64,000 nucleotides of DNA from positions 124,001 to 188,000 of the forward strand of contig JAZKJV010008872.1 of assembly GCA_037367405.1 (NCBI GenBank). Direction: 5' to 3'. The DNA comes from Ottelia alismoides. Its lineage: Eukaryota > Streptophyta > Magnoliopsida > Alismatales > Hydrocharitaceae. Positions 55,965 through 64,000 of this stretch are shown here, in pieces (position 1 is the first letter of the stretch; each line of letters begins with the position of its first letter). The notes beneath the pieces are model-generated. The model was not told the origin of the DNA and ran no database searches. It saw nothing but the letters and a program-made list of their open reading frames with translations. Made by a program: the position numbers and the translations under genes.

Positions 55965-56310
55965 ACACACCCCCTATACTTAGCGAGTGTTGTGTCCTCA
56001 GAGCACAAGAAGCATGGAGAAGACATAGCTCGGGCTAAGCGTAAGAGAGTGAAAAAGAAAAAGATAGATCAGCCCGCCCCCTATACTTAGGTTGTGAACA
56101 GTCTAAGTATAGAAGAAGAGTGAAAATGAGGCGGTAAGGATATGTGAATGAGGAGAGTATATACAGATGAGCATCGGTTCCCCCTATACTTAGTCTCTGG
56201 TTAGCCAAAGTATAGGAGAAGGGTGGAAAGGAGACGATCGTGAGATGGGGAGAATGGTATGTACAAATGGCATCAGTCCCCCCTATACTTAGGCCTTGGC
56301 CTAAGTAGAG
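55965..56310 (-). repeat. E4 hairpin/PPT-like array
   Basis: On the plus strand, CCCC-CTATACTTAG occurs near 55969, 56078, 56182 and 56278. The second unit has 10-bp arms (CTATACTTAG and CTAAGTATAG). The fourth has CTATACTTAGGC, loop CTTG, GCCTAAGTAGAG. The tip of the stem differs from E1-E3 but remains paired. Confidence 0.9.
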
Positions 56311-57045
56311 GAAGAAGATGTACAAGGAGACCGATGGGTTCGGGAGGGAGGGAGGTTAGCTGATGATTAAGGCAGTTTTCGCCCAATCTTTTTATAAGTC
56401 TGTGGTGGGAGATCATAATGATAAGAATGAGATGAAGTATATGATTCCCAACCATTATCAGTGTTCTCCTCAGAGAAATCATGCTAGAGATTAGATGAAG
56501 CATATGAATCAGATGAAAGATAACCATCATCAGAGTTATCCTCAGAGGAATAGTATTTGAAAGTGGAGGCACTCCAGATATTCTTATTCTTTAGTTACTT
56601 TAGTTGTTTCATCAGAATTTGTTCCTTCCTAGGATCAAGCGATTCATCCTCGGATGATGAATACTCTGGAGCACCAGTCTCAGCCTGCTCATAAGAAATT
56701 ATTCCAGTATTTTTAATGAGACCGGGAGAACCAGCTTTCGATGAATAATAATGCGGAACAGGATTCGTCCAACGGAAATTGAAGTTTGGATCCTTGGAAT
56801 GATAGGGTTTTAGGACTGCGGAACAGACCTCACTCATGTAGATTACCCTTTCTGGACTTGATGAGGGATAATCAGAAGATTCCTCTTCCGAAAGGTCAAA
56901 GGCAACTTTCTTTTTAGATGAAGAAGCAACCATTTTATTTCGTGAAGGTGTTGGTCCTGGGAGTGAGGTGTTGAAATTTGAGTCTCCATATGAATACCAT
57001 TGAAATTTTTCTCCTTGATCGGTGTTTGTCCCGTGTATTTGTTCT
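56311..57045 (-). pseudogene. E4 acidic C-terminal coding region
   Basis: Minus strand. MVASSSKKKVAFDLSEEESS, then PVPHYYSSKAGSPGLIKNTG and SSSEDESLDPRKEQILMKQL, end near 56595. After a frame change, YYSSEDNSDDGYLSSDSYAS and HDFSEENTDNGWESYTSS follow. The Ser/Asp/Glu richness and position match the protease-RT linker of E1/E2. It leads directly to the hairpin array with no RT. A second frame (56843-57151) overlaps; frame changes make the original product uncertain. Confidence 0.65.
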
Positions 57046-57056
57046 TAGTTTTCTTA

Positions 57057-57400
57057 ATGTTGGTGCACTCCTGTGTTGGATTAATTTGGTCAAGGTAGTC
57101 AGAGAAGGTTGACTCAGGGTGAGCCCATACATATGTCTCAGGATCAATCAAGAAACACTTTTCTATGGTGAGAGCAATGGGAAATGGAATAGTGGGGAGA
57201 GTCTCTGCATATTCATCCTCAATTGAATTGATGTTGGTGCATTCCTGAGTTAGGTTGATTTGATCAAGGTAGTCAGAGAAGGTTTCGAACGACTCAGGGT
57301 GCGCCCATGCATATGTCTCAGGATCATATGAGTCATATATTCAATCTTCCATGGTGAGAGCAGCAGGAAATGGAACAGTGGGGAGAGTCTCTAGGTCTCA
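57057..57400 (-). repeat. Tandem duplication of 174 bp (58 codons) in E4 coding region
   Basis: Plus-strand copies start at 57057 and 57231. Each encodes, on the minus strand and in the same frame, PETYxWAHPES...TFSDYLDQIN and TQECTNI after ETLPTxPFPxALT. Copy differences are scattered; the copy at 57231-57400 has an in-frame TGA. The unit length is a multiple of three, so the frame was kept. Confidence 0.88.
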
Positions 57401-57495
57401 TCAACAGTCGTTATCTCAGGTGTAGCAATGAGGTAGGGCTCATCTACCGCTTGATGGTTACGGCTGTTGAGGGCTTCGTGGGTTTCCTAAGAAAA

Positions 57496-58053
57496 TCATG
57501 GTTCCTTAAAGACTTGTTGAGATCGAAGTGCTCCCAATGTTGTAAAATTGGTTTCCCGAGTCTTGTACTCAATAATTGCCATAGCCAACGCCAAGAATGG
57601 CTTTCCGAGAATGATTGGAGACCGAGTGAATTCTACTTGATGCTCAGTATCAATGATTGTGAAGTCTACTTTGAGTGGAGCACCTTTGAATGTAATGATG
57701 ATAGAAAGTGTTCCTCTCGGCCGCTTTATAGATCGATCAGCCAGTTGAATGATCTCTCTTATCTTCCTGATAGGTCCAAGTTTGAGCTCGTCAAATATTG
57801 AGGTCGGGAGAATATTGATTGGTGAGTCGCCATCGATTCGAGCATGGATAAAAATTGTGTCTTTGATTCCACAGTCAAATCTGGGCAACCGCTTCACTAT
57901 GCGGCTCTTGGTTTTTCTCCTCAACACCAAAGAGATGGCCATTGACAAGATATGTCTTCCATTCTTTGTTCTTATCCTGCCCGATTTTTTCATCATTAAT
58001 TTGTATATTACACATTCTTTCAGGTCGGGGATGTTTTCAATGGCATGTATCAA
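57496..58053 (-). pseudogene. E4 aspartic protease
   Basis: Minus strand, 185 codons open: IHAIENIPDLKECVIYKLMM corresponds to HDALDQFPTLKNQLKNR of E1; then IFIHARIDGDSPINILPTSI, QLADRSIKRPRGTLSIIITF, VDFTIIDTEHQVEFTRSPII and LGKPFLALAMAIIEYKTRE. These follow the E1/E2 retropepsin in order. The catalytic region reads IDGDSPIN where E1 has LDNGSSIN, so it may be altered. Upstream the frame changes (KRFIFGFA, stop). If made, it would be a protease without RT or integrase in the same element. Confidence 0.85.
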
Positions 58054-58135
58054 GCGAAGCCAAAAATAAATCTTTTCTCCAGTGCTTCTCTGAGAGCAGG
58101 ATCCAAATTCTTCAGATCTTCTTCAATTTCAATTT

Positions 58136-58786
58136 TTATGGATTTATGAAATATTGACATGTTCCAACAATATGGTGAGAAGAGATTGAAGTTAGTTGGA
58201 GTTGTTGTCTTGGTCGGTCATTCATCTCAAAAGTTGTTTGATGTTCAAATAATTCATGAGTTCCGATGAGTAATGGGTCAATCCAAGATGGTAGTTTCTC
58301 ATTTGTGTTCAAGGGTGGGGAAGGTGGAAGATGTGAAGAAGTGTTAAATTTGATCGGATTCATCATATGGTTAGAATCTCCCATGAATGATGGATTGTCA
58401 TTTACAAAATATGAAGGATGGATTGCATGATCAGAATATAGAGGATTGACATACGAATAAGTGGAGACCTCAGTCGATTGTTTGTTTGTATGATCCGAAT
58501 ACAAAGGATTGTCATTCATGAAGTAGATCGGATTTGTAGAGAGGGTTGGATCTATTTGTGGGTGAGAGTCTCCTGTGGAAGTTGGATGATGTCTAGTTGG
58601 AGGAGGTTTTGAAGATTTGGGTCTAACTGAGACGAATTCATTTTCATAGTATAGCTTTGATGGATACTCAGTGAAATGTCCCGTCATTTTTGAAAGAGCT
58701 GACATAATTGATGGCGATTTGGGATTGACCGAGATGAATTTATTTTCATAATACGGATCTGGAGGGTACTTGGACAAAAGTTCCAT
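58136..58786 (-). CDS. E4 ORF in gag position, unknown function
   Basis: I do not recognise this protein (216 residues from ATG 58786). It lies between leader and protease, where gag belongs, but shows none of the Athila gag motifs seen in E1/E2. It is rich in Pro, Tyr, Asn and Ser, with no membrane segment and no zinc knuckle. It has degenerate internal repeats: PYYENKFISVNPKSPS and LYYENEFVSVRPKSSK near the N-terminus; NPIYFMNDNPLYSDH, YVNPLYSDHAIHPSYF and VNDNPSFMGDS in the middle. It may be a degenerate relic of another frame. An ATG further upstream (MSTNKPP, then TAA) hints at a once longer N-terminus. Confidence 0.5.
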   Translation of the reverse strand: MELLSKYPPDPYYENKFISVNPKSPSIMSALSKMTGHFTEYPSKLYYENEFVSVRPKSSKPPPTRHHPTSTGDSHPQIDPTLSTNPIYFMNDNPLYSDHTNKQSTEVSTYSYVNPLYSDHAIHPSYFVNDNPSFMGDSNHMMNPIKFNTSSHLPPSPPLNTNEKLPSWIDPLLIGTHELFEHQTTFEMNDRPRQQLQLTSISSHHIVGTCQYFINP

Positions 58787-60318
58787 AATTTTTTAAGGAG
58801 GTTTATTGGTTGACATAATGGATCTTGGTTAAGTACCTAGGATATTCAACAGAAGAAACCTTAATTGTTTTAAATCATGAAAGGAGAGTGATGGCACAAG
58901 TGTACGGTTTTTGATATTCGAGATCAGTTCACACATACCAATACAAACACAAATCAAACCCAGGTTCACCAACTCACACAATGAAGCCGCAAAAGTTCGG
59001 CAATTATCTTTTCAATTTTAGTTGGTGATAAATCAATCTTGGAAAACAATTAGCGAGCTATTACGTGCCAAAAAATTTCTTGAAGACTGGCCTAAATTCT
59101 TACGACTAGTTGCATCCACTTTCCGCCAGTATGGGAGTAAGTACAGACCGTAGAATGGCTACCCGTGTTTCTTAAGGAAGGAGCCATATGCAGTGTCCTT
59201 TACACCACACACTCTGCTAAGGAAATCGAGAAAGTTTACCGGCTACCCGTAGATCCTCACTGAGAATTAGCTAATCGTTTTGATTGAATCGGTAGTCAAT
59301 ATGAAAATCTGGATTTGGGCTCTAGCCTTAGGTGTCGTCTCTCGCTCACTCAGACAAATAAATGAATCTAAGGTCGGGATTGCTCTCCCACAAAAATTCT
59401 CGATTTTATGGGTTAATTAAAGTCATCTAAATTTAACAGTCCTAATTTTAATTAGGCGATCACTAAAAAATTAAGTGAGCACAAATACACATCTACCATC
59501 AAGTCCCAATTTCCTTTAAAATTATGTGACAAAATAGGAGGGAGAAGTTCGGGAAAAGCTGATGCACGTGAAGCAATCATGTATGCTCAGATAGAAGACT
59601 TACAGTGATTCCTCGCAATCTCCATGATGGATGCAATAAAAGAATTGAAAAATTAATATATATGAATGCAAGCCGATAAAAACCACACCTAGCAGAATGT
59701 TCTATTAGCTGTAAAGAATTAATTTGAATTTGACTAAGATGAATGATATAATGTGCGTCTCAATTTTAATGCACAGTTGGGTCCTAGGTTCTACGAGCAT
59801 AATCAAAAATTATAGAACTCCAATAGCCGTATGTGCGGGTCTAACATACGAGCCACTCAAGTTGGGCTCCACCTTCACCAGAGAGTGAAACATGCCACGA
59901 CACACCACAGAAAAAATTCAAGGTCTTGTTACACACGCGAGAGTCCAAACGGACACTGTATAAATGAACGATTAATTACAAAAATTAAAATTGCAGAAAA
60001 ATAGATCCTAAACTCTACGCTCTGTCACGACTCGACTCGATCTTAATTTAATTGTGGTTTTTTGGCGTCGATGAAGATGCGTCGGTTTTTGTGAGAAATC
60101 GCTACACGTATGTCGGGTACCTCACAAGAAAAATAAGAGAGAGAATGTAAGAGAGTGACTAAAAAAGTATAAAAAAATGAAGACAAAAAATAAATATGGA
60201 CAATAAAATAAAAATAATTGCTGGAAAAAAATTGAATTTTTACTGTGGAGATTCGGGGGTCAGACTACCCGAATGCTGAAAATCAAAAAAAAAATAGACA
60301 AAATCTAAGTCGTTTGCC
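58787..60318 (-). other. E4 5' leader
   Basis: The minus strand keeps blocks of the E1/E2 leader at 59125-59260: CGGGTAGCCGG near 59250, CTTAGCAGAGTG, AGGACACTGC, AACACGGGTAGCC near 59165 and ACTTACTCCCATACTGGC near 59140. The rest is AT-rich and diverged. No gene is seen. Confidence 0.75.
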
Positions 60319-60336
60319 TCTCTGGCAATGGCGCCA
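60319..60336 (-). promoter_or_regulatory. E4 primer binding site (Asp tRNA-like)
   Basis: The minus strand reads TGGCGCCATTGCCAGAGA, 15 of 18 bases as in the exact Asp site of E2. It lies two bases from the LTR. Confidence 0.85.
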
Positions 60337-60338
60337 TC

Positions 60339-63300
60339 TGACGAGTCCATATTCGCCCTCCTTAATTATGGGGAATTATTGAGCGTTTAAATTAATTATG
60401 AATGCGCCGTTGTCGAGCAATCGGAATAGGTCAAGAACTAACCACAAAATTTTATTCAATTTTAGTCAACGTGGTTTTATGGTTATTTTACTTGAGCAAG
60501 TCCCAAGGTCGAACTTAAGGAGGTAAAGGAATAACCTAGAATTTGTCTATCAAAGTTTGCGCATGGTTTTTGAGACGTTTTTTTTGTATTTTTAATGCAA
60601 TTCTGGGATACAAAATGCAAATTAGGCTAATTTTAGGGACTAAAATGTGAAGATCAATCAAACGTTGTCTGAAAAATATGAAAGTTGGCTGAGATGTTAA
60701 TTGTGATGAAATGAATGCACTATAATTTTTTTGGAATTTTTGAATACAAGATAAATATTTTATGAGTTTATGAATGCAAATACAATGAATTTCAATAACT
60801 AATTATAATAAATATTAAATCTGATTATTTTCAAGGGATAAATATATTCAGATCTATCACTAGGTGATTGATCTCAGAAAAATCCTAAATCTTGGATTTA
60901 ATACTTATTAAAATTTAAAATTGAAATATGCAAAATGATTTTTACAAAGCAAACCATGTATGCAAATGCATTTCTTTTTGGGCATTGTGTTAAACACAAA
61001 TAATTATATAATCAACAAATTTTTGGTAATTATTCGAGCAATGGTTATTCACTTATGAATTTCAAAGCATAAAGTGGGCAAAATATGAAATTTTCCGCAA
61101 ACAATTAATCATTAATTAACCATAGATCACAAAAATTGCCATATAGTAGAGAATTAGTTGAGAAACATCATGCAAATTTTAAAATAATAAAATAATGCAA
61201 CGTAGAGGTTCAAAATAAAAGGAGAACATAGGGTTCTCAGTGCAATTACAATAATTATATATATATATATATATGCACTGGAAAGGGTCAAAATGTAATT
61301 ACGACAACTTCTTGGGTAATATCTGCAAAATTCCAAAGGGGTCATGTGCTAGGCACGTGACCCTTGAGCGGCGAGGGTCGGATAGTAATATGGGGTTCCT
61401 CTGGGGGCTTGAATGAAAAAACTCCAGCAAGTAAAATGCGGAGCACGTGACTTCTAGATAGGGCTGATGTGCAATAAAAAGGATCTGGAGGGGCACCGAT
61501 GCAAGTTGTCCCCAAATTCACATGCCAAGCACGTGGGCGGGGCTCTCAGATGTCGAACTCGGCCTTGAGTGGCTGGCGAAGGAGGCGATCGGCGGAGGAA
61601 GTGGTAGCTGAAGGAGCGGTGATGGGCTCTAGAGTCGATGGTGGAGTCATGTGGCTGACGCGGTGGAGGGGGCGCTGGCGAGGAACTACAGGCGATGAAG
61701 CGTTAGCCGATACAAGATCGGCGAAGTCGGTGGAGCTCGGGCACGGAGCGACTGGAGGAGATCCCCGTGATGGTGGTGAAGTTTCTGGAGGCGAGGGAGC
61801 AGTTGTCGAAGCACCTGGAAGCAATGCGATAGTCGACCATGGTTGAAGGTGAATGGTGGCGGATAGTCGGTGGTGGCTCGACGGTGAATGAAGATGGCGA
61901 GCCGTTGGCTCGACGACTAAAGACCGGAGCAAAGATGCACCTCGAGGGAGTGTTGCAACGACCAAGATGGTCGGACCTTGCCGCAGTATGGAGTGTCGGA
62001 GCTGTCACCTTAGGTAGGCTCTCTCCCTTCAACTTGGTGGAACGACAGATTAAGGGAGATGAGGGCGGTAGTGGTGGTTAAATAGGACACGGGGTGGTGC
62101 CAGAGATGGAAGAAGAGCTTGATTGGAAGGTGGCATCTGGCGAGATCGAGGGAGCATGATTGGCAGCGGTATATTCTGATGAGGGTGGCACTCGATGTTT
62201 GGAAAATGGGGGAGAAGGGAATCGCAGTGAATCGGAGATGGAAATTTGATGAGGGTGATTGGGTGTCAAGATACGCAGGATATGGCTGGTGGCGATATAC
62301 GCGGAGATGGAAGGTCGACGGCGGCGCGGAGGTGATGGTGGCCAACCATGGATGGAAGGAGGTGCGAGGGTGGCGAGAAACGTGAGGGGGGCGGCAGAGA
62401 TCGTAGGGCAGCGCGTCCTGATTGGGAAAGGGGGAGGAAGAAAACGATGTATAGATGTCGTCCGATCGGACGAGATCGGACGACCGTAATGCCTCCACGT
62501 GGCAGGAAGGGGAAGAGAAGAGGGTCGTCTGATCGGCCGAGATCAGATGGTCTTGATTGTGCCACATGTTGGGGTTTTTAATTTTTTGTTATTTTTATTA
62601 ATTTTTAATTATTTTTAATAAAATGAAATTAAAACCACCAAAAATGGGTGACACGTGGCGGCTCTAGGAGCTCCCACGTGTCAGCCCCAAAAAAATTGAA
62701 AATTAAATCCAGAGAAAAATAGAAAGAAATAGCAAATGACCTCAGATGGAAAGATTTCTTCACGAAAGTTGCTCATCTCAATGAGTTATACAACTTTCAT
62801 GAAGAGACAAAACCAAAATCAATCATTTGTGCAAAGTGATATTTTGGGGTATCCCATGTACATAGAATACCTTGATTTTTGGGTTTTCTAATTTTTTGTA
62901 ATTTTTAAACCATATAAAAATCCAGAGAAAATATGATAAAATCAAAGATAAATATTTACACATTAATCTATTTTTTGGATTTTTATTAAGTAAGAAAAAT
63001 TAGAAATAAAATAAAATACGAAAAGACAATTTTTATACAACCAGTTAGTGAAGACTCAGACTCGGTTAGTTTCTTTGACTTCAAGATAATTTTGGATTTG
63101 GATTTTTATGTATTTTAATAAAAATTTATTAAAGAAGACTAATAAAAAAATAAAATAAAATGAGTCAATTAAGTACATAAAATTTTGGGTCAAAAACCGC
63201 TAAAATACAAAATGTACAAAAGAGGCCCAAAACCCAACTTTCACATATGAGCTCTGATTCACTTGAACGTGGTTTTGTTTTGAAGGTATTTGATTATAGT

Positions 63301-63709
63301 AGTTAAAAAGTGAGTAGGATCAAATTGGACCCTGGATGAGGAAGATATCATGGTTTTAGTCCGAAAGTTTTAGAACTATGGTTTGGGTTTTTGGTCCACT
63401 TATTTAGGCTAGTGATTTTTTATATTTTTCATTTATTCCTTTTACTGATATGTACACAGTGGAGGTAGTTTCTGGTAAATTGGAGTTAGCATGAATTATT
63501 TAAAAGTCAAGGAAGTTAGGCTATTTTATAGGTCAATTTGGCTGAAAATTTTGGCTTCTTATTTTGTGCAATAATGAGTGATAAAATGCAATTCTTATCC
63601 AAACCTGCATGAAAGCTAATTACGTAGAATAAATGAAGAAATGCCAATGAATTTTAGGGATTTTGAGCTAAATTCATGGTTTTTAGAGTGATAAATCAGA
63701 GATTCATCA
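60339..63709 (-). repeat. E4 5' LTR
   Basis: 3,371 bp, aligned throughout with 51249-54636. CACGTG sites occur at about 61355, 61444 and 61528, and a pair of ACACGTGG/CCACGTGT at 62649-62681. Frames at 61499-62581 on both strands mirror those in the other LTR. No gene is called. Confidence 0.93.
62649..62684. promoter_or_regulatory. G-box inverted repeat in E4 5' LTR
   Basis: TGACACGTGG and, about 15 bases later, CCACGTGTCA. On the minus strand it starts GGCTGACACGTG, like the E1/E2 palindrome (GTGCTGACACGTG), and lies at the same AT-rich to GC-rich transition. In the 3' LTR (about 53573-53608) both cores have decayed to ACATGT. Confidence 0.75.
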
Positions 63710-63714
63710 AGATG
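63710..63714. repeat. Target site duplication of E4, right copy
   Basis: AGATG, identical to 51244-51248. Confidence 0.93.
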
Positions 63715-64000
63715 CGATGGCATCAGAACCGTCGTCTGGATCATCATCCTTGGTAGCTTCAACGCCACCATCATCATCATTATTAGCGGTATCAGCACCA
63801 ATCCTGACTCCATCTGCCACCCTAGAATCTGCATTGGGATGTCGCCTAGATGAGTCGTTGCCGGTTGGCTTCCTACCACTCCTAAGTATCACAAAATCAG
63901 CATCAAATAAATAATTAATGTCATCCATAATATCACTAGGAGAGGTGGTCTTTGAGGACTATACCTGCTTAGACTTTCTCTTCAGATTGCTAGGGTTAGG
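63710..64000 (-). mobile_element. E3: right piece, pol N-terminal region
   Basis: Minus strand: MDDINYLFDADFVILRSGRK, PTGNDSSRRHPNADSRVADG and DDDGGVEATKDDDPDDGSDA. FVILRSGR parallels FIRLRSGR near the start of E1 pol, and the acidic stretch that follows is also shared in character. The frame continues without a stop across the E4 insertion to 51243. The upstream part of E3 lies outside the window. Confidence 0.75.

Larger units (their letters stand above)
51249..63709 (-). mobile_element. E4: non-autonomous Athila-related LTR element
   Basis: Minus-strand element of 12.5 kb. The 5' LTR is at 60339-63709, an Asp-tRNA-like PBS at 60319-60336, leader 58787-60318, an unrecognised ORF in the gag position (58136-58786), protease (57496-58053), a repeat-bearing and acidic C-terminal region (about 56334-57480), a hairpin/PPT-like array (55965-56300), a 3' region, PPT, and the 3' LTR at 51249-54636. 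A perfect AGATG duplication flanks it. There is no RT, RNase H, integrase or canonical gag. Where E4 interrupts E3, the E3 reading frame is continuous across the duplication, which confirms the limits. Confidence 0.92.

Noticed and set aside
1350..64000. Host protein genes, tRNA, rRNA, CRISPR or bacterial features
   Set aside because: Every recognisable coding motif belongs to LTR retrotransposons. PBS sequences match tRNA 3' ends only over 13-18 bases and are not tRNA genes. Repeats are LTRs, tandem duplications or short hairpins.

Overview
The window is plant nuclear DNA of the repeat-rich, probably pericentromeric kind. It consists almost wholly of LTR retrotransposons nested inside one another. 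I found no host gene, rRNA, tRNA or CRISPR array. Plant-type primer binding sites (initiator-Met and Asp tRNA), Athila-type and chromovirus-type Ty3/gypsy polyproteins and a Ty1/copia polyprotein all point to an angiosperm; I do not name a species.

Element names used below. E6: a scrap of Athila-like RT/RNase H (1-447, +). E5: a decayed minus-strand Ty3/gypsy element, probably chromovirus (Tekay/Del-like), whose integrase lies at 448-1344 and whose RNase H, RT, protease, gag remnants, PBS and 5' LTR lie at 13091 to about 17990. C1: a Ty1/copia element (1350-13085, +) inserted into the integrase zinc-finger region of E5. E3: a minus-strand, Athila-related element lacking RT, RNase H and integrase, split into three pieces (about 17991-18661, 48874-51248, 63710-64000). 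E1: an Athila element (18662-48873, +; TSD ATCCC) inserted in the 3' UTR of E3. E2: a second Athila element (23665-38312, +) inserted in the gag of E1; one later deletion removed the 3' end of its 3' LTR together with part of E1 gag. E4: a second non-autonomous Athila-related element (51249-63709, -; TSD AGATG) inserted in the coding part of E3.

E1 and E2 each encode gag, aspartic protease, RT, RNase H and integrase in one frame, broken by only a few nonsense codons. They have 3.1-kb LTRs, a tRNA-Asp PBS, a leader of about 1.2 kb and a non-coding 3' region of about 2.1 kb with no env-like ORF. E3 and E4 keep the cis signals of the same lineage, plus protease remnants and an acidic linker, but have no RT, RNase H or integrase. 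They look like parasites mobilised by relatives of E1/E2.

The most interesting signals are cis-acting. (1) An array of stem-loops, most with arms of 10-13 bp and each ending in a polypurine-tract-like AGTATAGGGGGG, upstream of the true PPT and shared by E1-E4 with compensatory changes. (2) A 14-bp U5 hairpin beside the PBS that covaries between E1 and E2. (3) A 28-bp perfect palindrome with a G-box core in all four E1/E2 LTRs, followed by a covarying hairpin. (4) Twin GAAA-tetraloop motifs in the leader, partly conserved in E4. (5) Inverted repeats at the U3 termini. (6) A possible 305-nt intron in the LTR R/U5 region. Together with the pol-less E3 and E4 these suggest an autonomous/non-autonomous system sharing RNA signals. 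All coordinates were placed by eye; sequence comparisons are visual, not computed.
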